This document shows, piece by piece, positions 26,280 through 35,915 of a stretch of DNA of 64,000 nt. The stretch is from positions 248,001-312,000 of the forward strand of contig JAPLFR010000016.1 in the NCBI GenBank assembly GCA_026390575.1, written 5' to 3'. Numbering within the stretch: position 1 is the first letter of the stretch; each line of letters opens with the position of its first letter. Below the pieces are notes generated by a model. The model had not been told where the DNA came from. It saw only the letters and a program-made list of their open reading frames with translations, and searched no databases. The position numbers and the translations under genes are program-made. Origin of the DNA: Ignavibacteriales bacterium (lineage in GTDB: Bacteria; Bacteroidota; Ignavibacteria; UBA10030).

Positions 26280-26648
26280 ATGGAACATCACACACATCGC
26301 TCATACGGCCAATTGGGTATTGGTATCTTTTTGGTTTTCGTTGGAGTTGCGATACTTCTCAATAAACTTGACTTATTTGCCTACGGGCCCATTTGGCATT
26401 ATTGGCCGCTCATCTTTATTGCCATCGGGTTAGGAAAACTACTCGACGCACAATTTGGGTGGGAATATCGTAAAGCCTTTTGGATGCTTTTTATGGGCGG
26501 ATGGTTTCTCGTTTCCGAGCTTCATCTATTCGGATTGAGCTACAGCAATTCATGGCCTATTCTTCTAATCGGTGCAGGCATCGGAATGCTGTGGAAATCT
26601 ATTTATCCTTCTCATCATGAAATGAAGGAGCATTGTCATGGAATCTAA
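26280..26648 (+). CDS. LiaI/LiaF N-terminal-like membrane protein
   Basis: 122 residues with about four short hydrophobic helices in the repeating pattern YGPIWHYWPLIFIAIGLGKLL and NSWPILLIGAGIGMLW. This is the DUF5668-type membrane module found at the N-terminus of LiaF proteins. AAGGAG precedes the start. It overlaps the next gene by 11 bp and belongs to a four-gene operon with a LytS/LytTR pair. A role in envelope-stress sensing is inferred from this context. Confidence 0.75.
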   Translation: MEHHTHRSYGQLGIGIFLVFVGVAILLNKLDLFAYGPIWHYWPLIFIAIGLGKLLDAQFGWEYRKAFWMLFMGGWFLVSELHLFGLSYSNSWPILLIGAGIGMLWKSIYPSHHEMKEHCHGI

Positions 26649-27336
26649 ACATGAATTCTTCGCTCCGCGCCTTGTGCTCGGTGCAGCAATCATTTTGGTC
26701 GGTGTTCTTTTTCTTCTCGGGAACATCGGCATGATCGATCCACATGATTATCTGCGATACTGGCCTGCCATACTCGTCGTCATCGGCATTGCGTATGTAC
26801 TTCAATGTCAGCGCGGCCCTGGAAAAGTTTGGGGTTTCATTCTCATCTTTATCGGATCGGCCATGCTTCTTGATAGAATGTACTTTATTAATTTTAATAT
26901 CTGGGATTACTGGCCTCTCATTCTTGTTTTTGTCGGACTTTCTATGATCGTACGCAGTTCTGTCTTTCGCAGTCGCACCACGATTCCCATTGTCGATACA
27001 TCGGATGCGTACGATTTCATCAAAGCGATCGCTGTGATGGGTGGATATAAACGCAAAAACAATTCGCGGAATTTCAAAGGCGGTGAGCTCACTGCCGTGA
27101 TGGGTGGATTAGAAATTGATTTGCGTGAAGCGTCATTTGAAAAAGAAGCAGTGCTGGATATCTTCGCATTTATGGGTGGAATGGAAGTTCGCGTACCGGA
27201 AGATTGGATTGTTATCGTGGAAGGATTTCCATTCATGGGTGGCTTTGAAGATAAAACGCGTCCGGAGAAAAATTCAACCAAACGATTAATCGTCAAAGGA
27301 ACAGCCGTGATGGGCGGCATCGAGATAAAAAATTAG
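26638..27336 (+). CDS. LiaF-like membrane protein with C-terminal beta-helix domain
   Basis: 232 residues. Four hydrophobic segments in the first 105 residues repeat the DYWPLILVFVGL-type module. The soluble C-terminal part has the rhythmic AVMGGYKRK, AVMGGLEIDLREA, AFMGGMEVRVPEDW, PFMGGFEDKT series typical of LiaF/VraT-like cell-wall-active-antibiotic response domains. In Firmicutes LiaF inhibits its histidine kinase. Here it lies directly before a LytS-type kinase, so a comparable modulator role is inferred. Stop and next start are one base apart. Confidence 0.82.
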   Translation: MESKHEFFAPRLVLGAAIILVGVLFLLGNIGMIDPHDYLRYWPAILVVIGIAYVLQCQRGPGKVWGFILIFIGSAMLLDRMYFINFNIWDYWPLILVFVGLSMIVRSSVFRSRTTIPIVDTSDAYDFIKAIAVMGGYKRKNNSRNFKGGELTAVMGGLEIDLREASFEKEAVLDIFAFMGGMEVRVPEDWIVIVEGFPFMGGFEDKTRPEKNSTKRLIVKGTAVMGGIEIKN

Positions 27337-27337
27337 C

Positions 27338-28402
27338 ATGCATCCCATTCTTTCCAACAGACGTACGCTCTTCCTCTATCTCGCAGTCTGGCTATTTGTC
27401 GGAATGCTGATAGAGATTCCCTATCTGCTTTCGCTTCCCAATCAATGGTTCGCCTTACTTGCGGCGGATGTTCCCAACACTCTATTCTTTGCTCTTATTT
27501 GTCTTTCCTCCTACTATCTTTGCAAAATTTATCCTATTCGCACAACGCAGTGGTACAATTTGCTCACTCTCTTTCTTGTTGCGGCATGTATTGCTGCCGG
27601 TATTGAATTAGCGTTTGGATATGTATGGGTGCATTTTATCGATTCCTTGCAACTTTCCGCTTCTGTTGCGCCATTGTATGAGCCCTGGATTATGGGGATT
27701 TTTAGCACCCTTGTTTTGATCTTCTTATTAGTTGCTACGCTTCATTATGCTTTAATTGCAATTGAACAGTCGCGGGAAGCAGAAAAACAAACACTGGAAT
27801 TACAATTGCTCGCACAGGATGCCGAACTCCGTGCCCTCCGCGCTCAAATCGATCCGCATTTTCTGTTTAATAGTTTGAATTCTATCAGCGCATTGACGAC
27901 GGCGAATCCCGAGCGAGCGCGTACCATGGTCATTTTGCTGGCGGATTTTTTCCGGAACAGCCTGGATTTTGGCTCCAAGAATCGTATTCCTCTTTCAGAT
28001 GAACTTTCCATCATCGATAAATTTCTTACAATCGAGCAGGTTCGGTTCGGTTCACGCCTGCAAGTACAGCGCGAAATCGCAAGCGAAACACTCGAGTGCA
28101 AAATTGCGCCGCTGCTCCTTCAGCCCCTGATTGAAAATGCCGTTCGTCATGGAATTTCCCAGCTTGTTGAAGGCGGCACGATTACATTGAAAGCACAAAA
28201 GAACAGCAGTACACTTATTATTTCTGTCGAAAATCCTTTTGATCCAGATTACATTGCCAAGAAAGGCACCGGCCTGGGGATAAGGAATGTCCGCTCACGT
28301 ATTCAAACACTTTACGGTGATGAAGGAAGAATCAGCGTGGAAAAAAGCAACGGCATGTTTAAGGTTGAGCTTTCATTTCCGACAAAAGAGTGTACCACAT
28401 AA
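27338..28402 (+). CDS. LytS/YehU-type sensor histidine kinase
   Basis: 354 residues. Four membrane helices occupy roughly the first 140 residues, followed by a coiled linker and the His_kinase domain with AQIDPHFLFNSLNSI (phospho-accepting His) and LLLQPLIENAVRHGI plus GTGLGIRNV of the ATPase. No extracellular sensor domain is evident, so the signal is probably sensed in the membrane or through the LiaF-like partner. The LytTR regulator gene follows after 15 bp. Confidence 0.88.
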   Translation: MHPILSNRRTLFLYLAVWLFVGMLIEIPYLLSLPNQWFALLAADVPNTLFFALICLSSYYLCKIYPIRTTQWYNLLTLFLVAACIAAGIELAFGYVWVHFIDSLQLSASVAPLYEPWIMGIFSTLVLIFLLVATLHYALIAIEQSREAEKQTLELQLLAQDAELRALRAQIDPHFLFNSLNSISALTTANPERARTMVILLADFFRNSLDFGSKNRIPLSDELSIIDKFLTIEQVRFGSRLQVQREIASETLECKIAPLLLQPLIENAVRHGISQLVEGGTITLKAQKNSSTLIISVENPFDPDYIAKKGTGLGIRNVRSRIQTLYGDEGRISVEKSNGMFKVELSFPTKECTT

Positions 28403-28417
28403 CCAGGAAATATTTGT

Positions 28418-29167
28418 ATGGCGTCCAAATCTGTTATCCGCACTATTATTGTCGACGATGAAGAACCTGCACGTATGGTGCTGCGTGAATTTCTTTCGAA
28501 GCGCGGCGATATCGAAATTGTTGCCGAATGTGCTAACGGCTTTGAAGCAGTAAAGGCGCTGACGGAATTGAAACCCGATCTTGCCATTCTTGATATTCAA
28601 ATGCCAAAACTGAACGGCTTCGAAGTATTGGAACTTGCTGAAAATCCACCGACAATAATTTTTGCGACTGCATACGATCAATATGCAGTAAAAGCATTTG
28701 AACGGCATGCAGTAGATTATCTCTTAAAGCCGTTCAGTAAGGACCGATTAGACGAAGCTTTGAAACACGTTACCGAGCATCTAAAAAAGAAAAAATCTCT
28801 GCCCTTAGAAGCACTTGTGGAAGCTGCTGGCATGAAACCCATGGCTTTGGAACGCGTACTCGTAAAAGACGGTTCGAAAGTGCATGTCATTCCTGCCAAT
28901 AAAATCGATTACATCGAAGCACAAGATGATTACGTAGCGATCAAAGTGGAAGGGAAATCTCATCTGAAACAACAGCGCATGGCGGAGTTGGAAAAGCTGC
29001 TCGATCCAACAAAGTTCGTGCGTGTCCATCGCTCATATATCGTGAACCTTGAACGCATCGGACGCATTGAGCTCTATGCCAAAGACAGCCGCATGGCAAT
29101 TTTAAAAGACGGCACAAAACTCCTTATCAGCCGTGCCGGGTACGATAAGCTGAAGACAATGCTCTAA
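28418..29167 (+). CDS. LytTR-family response regulator
   Basis: 249 residues. A receiver with acidic D13-D14 and phospho-acceptor D59 (AILDIQMPK) is followed by a LytTR DNA-binding domain (IPANKIDYIEAQDDYVAIKVEG, FVRVHRSYIVNL). It is the partner of the LytS-type kinase just upstream. Targets are unknown; autoregulation of the LiaF-like operon is likely by analogy. Confidence 0.9.
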   Translation: MASKSVIRTIIVDDEEPARMVLREFLSKRGDIEIVAECANGFEAVKALTELKPDLAILDIQMPKLNGFEVLELAENPPTIIFATAYDQYAVKAFERHAVDYLLKPFSKDRLDEALKHVTEHLKKKKSLPLEALVEAAGMKPMALERVLVKDGSKVHVIPANKIDYIEAQDDYVAIKVEGKSHLKQQRMAELEKLLDPTKFVRVHRSYIVNLERIGRIELYAKDSRMAILKDGTKLLISRAGYDKLKTML

Positions 29168-29338
29168 TTGCCCTGTTGTATCTTCTCTACAATCTTCACT
29201 GCTTCCCGTGCACAATGTTCGCAGACCTTTTGTGTCAGTAATTCCATATTTATCCATGAAATTTCAAGTCCTTGCACTTATGCTAGTTTTTGTTCAGATT
29301 CTTATTGAAACATGTAATTCTTAATCAAGGAAACAATT

Positions 29339-29821
29339 ATGAAAAAACTATTTTCTATTATGACGTTGTGTTTCATTTTTCCAATCAGAATTCTTATGGC
29401 ACAAGACACAAAAGCAAAAGATGAAGCATCCTTGCTTATGCAACTCGACCGTGATTTTGATAAAGCGACTGCCGAGAAAGGTGTTGAGGGTTGGGTTGCA
29501 TATTTCGCACCGAACGGCTCAATGTTGGAGGACACAAGCAAGCCGACGACAGGCCCTGCCGAAATTCGTGCAGAGATGGAACCTGTTTTTAGAGATTCAT
29601 CGTTCACACTCCGCTGGCATCCCACAAAGGCCGAAATGATGATACCCGGAGTTATTGGATATACCGTGGGACGATGGGAAAGAATTCGGAAGAACAAAGC
29701 CGGAAAATGGATGAAATCCACCGGCACGTATTCGACCACCTGGAAGAAACAACCCGATAGTTCCTGGAAGATCGTTCTTGATTCCGGTGTTCCGGATGGT
29801 CCGCCTGTTGAAGTAAAATGA
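29339..29821 (+). CDS. Exported SnoaL/DUF4440-like protein
   Basis: 160 residues. A signal peptide (about 1-22, cleaved near LMAQD) precedes an NTF2-like fold with LMQLDRDFDKATAEKGVEGWVAYFAPNGSML and a C-terminal TGTYSTTWKKQPDSSWKIVLDSG stretch characteristic of DUF4440 proteins. The function is unknown; such folds bind small ligands or act as enzymes. AAGGAAAC precedes the ATG. A decarboxylase gene follows after 26 bp. Confidence 0.8.
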   Translation: MKKLFSIMTLCFIFPIRILMAQDTKAKDEASLLMQLDRDFDKATAEKGVEGWVAYFAPNGSMLEDTSKPTTGPAEIRAEMEPVFRDSSFTLRWHPTKAEMMIPGVIGYTVGRWERIRKNKAGKWMKSTGTYSTTWKKQPDSSWKIVLDSGVPDGPPVEVK

Positions 29822-29847
29822 AAAATTCAAAATAATTAAAATGAAAA

Positions 29848-31290
29848 ATGGCTAAAGACACTTTTGGTGGAATGGATCCTGAAGAATTTCGTACGATCGG
29901 AAAAGAAGTCGTCGATTGGATTGCTGATTATCTAAAAAAACCAGAAAACTATCCAGTATTTCCAAACATCCAACCAGGTGATATTAAGGAGCAGTTACCA
30001 ACAGTTCCTCCTTCGTCATCGGAGAAGATGGATGTTATACTTCAAGATTTCAATAAAATCATTATACCCGGAATTACGCATTGGAATCATCCCGGTTTCC
30101 ATGCGTACTTCTCAGTTACCGGCTCTGCCCCTGGTATTCTTGGGGAAATGTTGAGCGCAGCATTGAATATAAATGGAATGCTTTGGCGAACCTCGCCTTC
30201 AGCGACAGAATTGGAAGAGGTTACACTTGATTGGTTGAGGCAAATGCTTGGATTACCTGCAGAATTTCGCGGAGTTATTACTGACTGCGGCTCTGCTTCA
30301 AACCTTATCGCAATCGCAGCCGCACGCGAATCAATCCACAAACGTATACGCGAGGAAGGATTAGCAGGCAGGAGAGATTTACCAAAACTCAGATTGTATT
30401 GTTCAGATCAAACACACTCTTCAGTAGAAAAAGCTGCAATTGTGCTTGGCATTGGTCAAGAAGGTGTAAGGAAGATTCCCTCTGATGCAGAATTTAAATT
30501 GAATGTGAAAGCTCTTGCCGCATCTATTGAAGAGGACAGGAACAATGGTTGGTTTCCTTTTGCAGTTGTTGCAACAGTCGGAACTACTTCCAGCACGAGC
30601 ATCGATCCGGTGCCGGCAATTGCAGATATCTGTCAGAAAGAAAAACTCTGGCTGCATATTGACGCGGCATACGGAGGAATGGCTGGCGTTATCCCAGAAA
30701 TGCGATATTTGCTTGATGGCTGCGACCGTGCTGATTCTTTTGTAACAAATCCGCACAAATGGCTCTTTACGCCGATTGATTGCAGTGCATTATATACTCG
30801 TCACGTTGCCACACTGAAACAAGCGTTCAGTCTCATACCTGAATATCTTACAACCTCGGACGATAGCGTAAATAATTATATGGATTGGGGAGTTCAACTT
30901 GGCAGACGATTCCGGGCTTTGAAACTCTGGTTTGTCATTCGTTCGTTTGGTGTGAATGGAATTGTAGGACAATTGCGCAAACCTTGCAATTTGGCTCTGG
31001 AATTTGCGTCCTGGATAAAAGCAGACAAAGATTTTGAATTGCTGGCGCCGGTTCCCCTTGGTGTTGTTTGCTTTCGCTATCATCCACATCGAATTTCTGA
31101 TGAAACAAAATTGGAACACATGAATAAAAAAATCATTGATCAAATAAATTCAACAGGTGAAGCATTTCTTTCTCATACAAAGCTTCACGGAAAATATACC
31201 ATCCGTTTGGCGATCGGAAATCCTGCAACAACAGAACAACATCTAAAGCGTGTATGGGAATTGATAAAAGCGGAAACCGACAAGTTTTAA
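29848..31290 (+). CDS. PLP-dependent aromatic-L-amino-acid-type decarboxylase
   Basis: 480-residue group II decarboxylase (DOPA/tyrosine/tryptophan decarboxylase family). The FHAYFSVTGSAPGILGEML active-site region, TDCGSASNL, DQTHSSVEKA, HIDAAYGG and the PLP-binding lysine K304 in TNPHKWLF are present. It removes the carboxyl group of an aromatic amino acid to give the amine; the substrate cannot be fixed by eye. The ribosome-binding site is weak. Confidence 0.9.
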   Translation: MAKDTFGGMDPEEFRTIGKEVVDWIADYLKKPENYPVFPNIQPGDIKEQLPTVPPSSSEKMDVILQDFNKIIIPGITHWNHPGFHAYFSVTGSAPGILGEMLSAALNINGMLWRTSPSATELEEVTLDWLRQMLGLPAEFRGVITDCGSASNLIAIAAARESIHKRIREEGLAGRRDLPKLRLYCSDQTHSSVEKAAIVLGIGQEGVRKIPSDAEFKLNVKALAASIEEDRNNGWFPFAVVATVGTTSSTSIDPVPAIADICQKEKLWLHIDAAYGGMAGVIPEMRYLLDGCDRADSFVTNPHKWLFTPIDCSALYTRHVATLKQAFSLIPEYLTTSDDSVNNYMDWGVQLGRRFRALKLWFVIRSFGVNGIVGQLRKPCNLALEFASWIKADKDFELLAPVPLGVVCFRYHPHRISDETKLEHMNKKIIDQINSTGEAFLSHTKLHGKYTIRLAIGNPATTEQHLKRVWELIKAETDKF

Positions 31291-31500
31291 CGGTTCAATA
31301 ATAAGTTCCGCTTATACGCATTGAACGGCGTATGCCGGACTATAAAGTGTAGAATAATCGCTTTTTTCCAGCATGAGAACAGCCTCTCAGCAACTATTTC
31401 CTGGTCTTACACTTTGCTTCTCCTCCCTTTTCTTAGTATCATTTTGCCACAAATTTTCTCACACAAATTGTAGTTTTTTTTCTGGAAGAGAGGATAGTTT

Positions 31501-33039
31501 ATGAACGACCCGTACGCCCTCACCAACCCGTTGTCGTTGTTTCTCAGCAAACCACGAGAAGAATTCTGCCGTGAAGATCTTATTAAGATCATCGAAACAA
31601 AGAAGGTCGAACGAATCACGTTCCATTACACAGCTCTCGATGGCAAGTATAAAGAACTAAAAATTCCTGTCGGCAGCCATAAACAGGCTGAACGTGTTCT
31701 TGCTGATGGAGAGCGCGTGGATGGATCCTCGCTCTTTAAAGGCATGATAGACACGTCGCTTTCTGATCTCTATGTTGTACCGGTTTATAAATCCGCTTTT
31801 CTCAATCCATTCGATGAAGGAAGTCTCGACTTTACATGCCGTTACCTTCTTCGAAACGGAAGTCTCGCGCCATTTACACTCGATACAATCTTGCACAACG
31901 CGAGCATGCTCTTTAAGAAAAATACCGGGGCTGAATTGTATGCCATGGGTGAATTGGAATTCTTCCTTCTCAGCGAACCGGCATCACGCATCTTTCTTTC
32001 GAAGAAACAGCACGGGTACCATTCGTCCGGACCATTTCTTAAAAGCGGCGTCATTCTTGATGAGATGGTGCGATATATTGCGCAGATCACTGAATCGGTA
32101 AAGTACGCACACGGTGAAGTAGGATACGTACCAAATGTCCGCAGCGATCTCGATGAAATCAAGGATAAGCAGGCCGAACAATTGGAAATCGAATTTTTAC
32201 CGGCACCGATCGAAGATATGGGCGATTACCTTGTCCTCGCCCGATGGCTCATCCGGAATGTCGCCTATAGGCATGGATGTGTTGCAACATTCACACCCAA
32301 GATTGAAGAAGGCATCGCAGGCAACGGTTTGCATGTGCATATGGAAGTGATGAAGAACGGAAAGAATCTGATGACCGATCCTGATGGAAAGCTTTCTAAA
32401 ATCGCAAAACAGGTTATCGGTGGATTGTGCACCTACGCGGATTCTCTCACAGCGTTCGGAAACACCGTCTCATCGGCATATTTGAGATTAATACCTGACC
32501 ATGAGGCGCCTACACGAGTGTGCTGGAGCGATATGAACCGCAGTGCTATGATCCGCGTACCGCTCGGCTGGTCGAATTTAAACAACCTTGCTCTACGTCT
32601 CAACCCGCAGGAAAGGACAACATCCTATCAGAATGAAGGATGCCAGACTGTTGAACTGCGAAGTCCGGATGGGAGCGCTCTTATTCACTTGTTGCTGGCA
32701 GGAATCACTATGGCTGCTGAATGGGGAATGACGCACGATGATTCGGTTGCATCAGCGGAGAAAGTCTATGTGACAGGCAACATATTCAAAGATGAGAAGC
32801 TCCTGAATTCACTTCTTGCCCTCCCAACGAGTTGTATGGGATCATCACGTTTACTCTTGGAAAAACGGAATCTGTACGAACGTAATGGTATTTTCCCGCC
32901 AAGCGTCATCGAATTTGTTGCAAGGTTACTAGCGAAAGAAAACGACGAGAACATGAACCGTACTCTCATCGATCTCCCGGCTGACGACCGTCTCCATGAA
33001 ACACGGAAGATTATGCACAAAGACCTGCACAAACATTGA
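31501..33039 (+). CDS. Glutamine-synthetase-family enzyme (atypical GS)
   Basis: 512 residues with the two GS domains. The beta-grasp region carries DGERVDGSSL, and the catalytic region carries YAMGELEFFLL, GNGLHVHMEV, RLIPDHEAPTRVCWSDMNRSAMIRVP and a C-terminal RNLYERNGIFPP. The usual C-terminal adenylylation tyrosine motif (NLYDLP) is not seen, and the N-terminal lead is longer than in GlnA. It may be a true glutamine synthetase of a minor class or a gamma-glutamyl-amine-type ligase. Promoter or riboswitch elements were not recognised in the 210-bp leader. Confidence 0.78.
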   Translation: MNDPYALTNPLSLFLSKPREEFCREDLIKIIETKKVERITFHYTALDGKYKELKIPVGSHKQAERVLADGERVDGSSLFKGMIDTSLSDLYVVPVYKSAFLNPFDEGSLDFTCRYLLRNGSLAPFTLDTILHNASMLFKKNTGAELYAMGELEFFLLSEPASRIFLSKKQHGYHSSGPFLKSGVILDEMVRYIAQITESVKYAHGEVGYVPNVRSDLDEIKDKQAEQLEIEFLPAPIEDMGDYLVLARWLIRNVAYRHGCVATFTPKIEEGIAGNGLHVHMEVMKNGKNLMTDPDGKLSKIAKQVIGGLCTYADSLTAFGNTVSSAYLRLIPDHEAPTRVCWSDMNRSAMIRVPLGWSNLNNLALRLNPQERTTSYQNEGCQTVELRSPDGSALIHLLLAGITMAAEWGMTHDDSVASAEKVYVTGNIFKDEKLLNSLLALPTSCMGSSRLLLEKRNLYERNGIFPPSVIEFVARLLAKENDENMNRTLIDLPADDRLHETRKIMHKDLHKH

Positions 33040-33192
33040 GTGCGATATTCAAAAGGATTTTTCACTGAATCTAGTATGTACTTTGAGGATTCGAAGATTC
33101 TAACATAAATCAAAAGCGCTTGCGCTTCAGCAATCCTCTCCATAGATTATCTACAAATCCTTCCATTCTTACTTTATTTTAAAGGAGTGTTT

Positions 33193-34869
33193 ATGAAATA
33201 CATCGTTCTCTTTCTACCCATTCTCTTCTCGTTTGCATTGATATCCTGTTCGATGCGCAACGACGAGAAAGACTTACGCGCGTTCATTGACAGGCACCTC
33301 AAGATCTATGAGCCAAAGTTCAGGGCGATGAACCTTGCCGATTGGAATGCTAATGCAACAGGCGAAAAAAAATATTATGATGAAAGAGCAGCAATCGAAG
33401 TAGAGATCAACAAGATATATTCCAACAAGCATGAATATGAAAATTTAAAGGAATGGAAGGAAGCCGGTAACATTAAAGATCAGCTTCTCCAACGTCAGCT
33501 TATTCTCCTCTATAATAACTATGTAAAGAACCAAATGGACACGGCGCTTATGCGCAAAATCGTTGAGAAGAACGCAGAAATTGCCAACAAGTTTAACACA
33601 TTTCGTCCAATTCTCGATGGCAAAGAAGTGGATGACAATACTATCAACAATATCCTGAAAAACGAAACCAATTGCACAAAACGCCAGAAGGCGTGGGAAG
33701 CAAGCAAAGAAGTCGGAAAAGCAGTTGCACCAATGGTGGTAGAATTAGTGAAACTTCGCAATGAAGCTGCGCATCAGTTGGGTTTTAAGAATTATTACGA
33801 AATGTCCTTAGCCACCAGTGAGCAGACTGTGAACGAAATCGTTTCTATTTTCGACGAATTGAAAACTCTCACTGATAAGCCGTTTAAAAAACTTAAAACC
33901 GAGATCGATGCAACTCTGGCAAAGAAGTACGGTATAAAACCGGAAAACATAATGCCCTGGCATTATCAAGACCGCTTTTTCCAGGAAGCGCCTCAGATGG
34001 GCTCGGTGAATCTTGATAAATACTTCAAAGGCAAGAAAATCGATGAACTTGGTCGAACATTCTACGCAAACATCGGTTTACCTGTAGACGACATTTTGAA
34101 GAATAGCGACATCTATGGACGAAAAGGGAAATACCAGCATGCGTTTGAGAACGACATTGATCGATCGGGTGATATCCGAGTTATGCTGAGTGTCATTGAT
34201 AATCAGGACTGGATGAGTACGATGCTGCACGAATTAGGTCACGCTGCGTACAGCAAGAACGTTTCACGCGACCTCCCATTCCTCCTTCGCATCGAAACAC
34301 ATACATTCGTTACGGAAGCCATTGCCATGTTGATGGAACGGCAGCCAAGCAATGCCGACTGGCTACAAACGATGGTGGGCATCAGCAATAAAGACAAAGA
34401 AATGATCCGCGCTGTAGGACAGGAGAATTTACGGATGCATGCTCTTATCTTCTGCAGGTGGACACAGGTGATGATGAGGTTTGAGAAAGCTATGTATGAA
34501 AATCCCGATCAAGACTTGAATAAACTCTGGTGGTCTTTAGTGAAAGAATATCAAATGGTCACTCCACCGGAAGGTCGCAATGCACCGGATTGGGCGGCAA
34601 AAATTCACTTGGCACAATACCCAGCGTATTATCATAATTACCAGCTTGGTGAGTTGACAGCGTCTCAGCTTCAACATGAGATTGCAAAAAATGTATTAAA
34701 GCAAGAAAGTATGAACGAAGTTTGCTTTGCGAACAAACCGGAAGTCGGCACCTATTTGAAAGCAAAGGTATTTGCACCAGGCGCCAGTTTACGCTGGGAT
34801 GCTTTGATAAAAGAAGCAACAGGAGAACCGCTCTCGGCGAAGTTCTTTGCAGAAGAATATGTAAAGTGA
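33193..34869 (+). CDS. Lipoprotein M2-family (ACE-like) peptidyl-dipeptidase
   Basis: 558 residues. A lipoprotein signal (LISCSM lipobox at about 16-21) is followed by an all-helical metallopeptidase with HELGH in MSTMLHELGHAAYSK and the third zinc ligand glutamate in THTFVTEAIAML. The features AAHQLGFKNYYEMSLA and the C-terminal QYPAYYHNYQLGELTASQL match the M2 angiotensin-converting-enzyme clan. It would trim dipeptides from peptide C-termini on the periplasmic side. The ATG at 33193 is five bases after AAAGGAG; the GTG at 33187 overlaps that site. Confidence 0.87.
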   Translation: MKYIVLFLPILFSFALISCSMRNDEKDLRAFIDRHLKIYEPKFRAMNLADWNANATGEKKYYDERAAIEVEINKIYSNKHEYENLKEWKEAGNIKDQLLQRQLILLYNNYVKNQMDTALMRKIVEKNAEIANKFNTFRPILDGKEVDDNTINNILKNETNCTKRQKAWEASKEVGKAVAPMVVELVKLRNEAAHQLGFKNYYEMSLATSEQTVNEIVSIFDELKTLTDKPFKKLKTEIDATLAKKYGIKPENIMPWHYQDRFFQEAPQMGSVNLDKYFKGKKIDELGRTFYANIGLPVDDILKNSDIYGRKGKYQHAFENDIDRSGDIRVMLSVIDNQDWMSTMLHELGHAAYSKNVSRDLPFLLRIETHTFVTEAIAMLMERQPSNADWLQTMVGISNKDKEMIRAVGQENLRMHALIFCRWTQVMMRFEKAMYENPDQDLNKLWWSLVKEYQMVTPPEGRNAPDWAAKIHLAQYPAYYHNYQLGELTASQLQHEIAKNVLKQESMNEVCFANKPEVGTYLKAKVFAPGASLRWDALIKEATGEPLSAKFFAEEYVK

Positions 34870-34968
34870 AATGATTGATGCATTCAGACGAGATCATGCA
34901 GTCTCGTCTGATCAATGTGAAAGAGTGTGTTATTCGACTCATGTCTAATCACTTATAAGGAGACTATG

Positions 34969-35856
34969 ATGGAAGAATCAGGAGCGACCTTGAACGGTTT
35001 ATGGGTTGTAGGTGGAATTCTTATTGTTTTTCTTTTTTTGATCGGTATCCGAATTATTCGCCCGACGCACAGAGCACTCATAGAACGCTTAGGAAAGTAC
35101 AACCGCTTTGCGCAGCCCGGCTTTCAATGGATTATGCCGGGAATTGATAAAATATATCGGATCAATATTACAGAGCAGATGGTTGATGCCGAACCGCAGG
35201 AAATCATTACCAACGACAATCTGAATGCTGTCGTCGATGCGCAGGTTTATTTTAAAGTGAAGCACGATGAAGAAAATGTAAAGAACTCTGTCTATAACGT
35301 CAACGATGTGAATTTCCAGATAGTGAACCTTGCGCGCACCACGCTCAGGAATATCATCGGCACGATGACACTTAAATCCGCCAACAGCGAGCGCGGCCGC
35401 ATCAACGACGATCTTCATAAAATTCTCATTCAAGAGACAACGAATTGGGGTATTGACATCGTCCGCACAGAATTAAAACAGATTGATCCGCCGAAAGATG
35501 TTCAAGAGACCATGAACAAGATTGTCAAGGCAGAAAACGAAAAACTTGCGGCAGTCGATTTTGCCACTGCCGCCGAAACAGCAGCAGATGGAAAGAAACG
35601 TGCTGCTATCAAGGAAGCAGAAGGAATTCGTCAGGCACGAATTCTTGCGGCTGAAGGTGAAGCAGAAGCAATTAAGCTTGTGAATGATGCTGCTAACAAA
35701 TTCTTTGTTGGCAACGCGCAATTATTAAAACGTCTTGAAACCGTTCAGGTGTCTTTGCAGCACAACGCGAAAATTGTTGTACCGGCAAACACCGAACTGG
35801 TCAATGTTATTGGTGAATTAGCAGGCGGTATCTTACCGCTGAAGAAAGAGAAATAG
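34969..35856 (+). CDS. SPFH/stomatin-like membrane protein (paraslipin/QmcA type)
   Basis: 295 residues. One N-terminal membrane helix (LWVVGGILIVFLFLIGI) is followed by a band-7 domain (THRALIERLGKYNRFAQPGFQWIMPGIDKI, DAQVYFKV). A long alanine/glutamate-rich helix (FATAAETAADGKKRAAIKEAEG) drives oligomerisation. Such proteins organise membrane microdomains and regulate membrane proteases; the usual NfeD partner is not adjacent. Two ATGs in series (34966, 34969) follow AAGGAG; the second gives better spacing. Confidence 0.9.
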   Translation: MEESGATLNGLWVVGGILIVFLFLIGIRIIRPTHRALIERLGKYNRFAQPGFQWIMPGIDKIYRINITEQMVDAEPQEIITNDNLNAVVDAQVYFKVKHDEENVKNSVYNVNDVNFQIVNLARTTLRNIIGTMTLKSANSERGRINDDLHKILIQETTNWGIDIVRTELKQIDPPKDVQETMNKIVKAENEKLAAVDFATAAETAADGKKRAAIKEAEGIRQARILAAEGEAEAIKLVNDAANKFFVGNAQLLKRLETVQVSLQHNAKIVVPANTELVNVIGELAGGILPLKKEK

Positions 35857-35867
35857 TGCGCAGTAAC

Positions 35868-35896
35868 GTGCGAGGCACTTCCAAAGTGCCTCGCAC
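35868..35896. repeat. Perfect 13-bp inverted repeat between SPFH and GNAT genes
   Basis: GTGCGAGGCACTT (35868-35880) and AAGTGCCTCGCAC (35884-35896) form a perfect stem with a three-base loop. No T run follows. It lies 12 bp after the SPFH stop and 20 bp before the acetyltransferase start, and could terminate or attenuate read-through. Confidence 0.7.
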
Positions 35897-35915
35897 AATG
35901 AAGTATGAGGCAAAG

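Noticed and set aside
31291-31500. Riboswitch or glnA leader RNA before the GS-like gene
   Set aside because: Only weak short stems are present, and no known glutamine or other motif was recognised.
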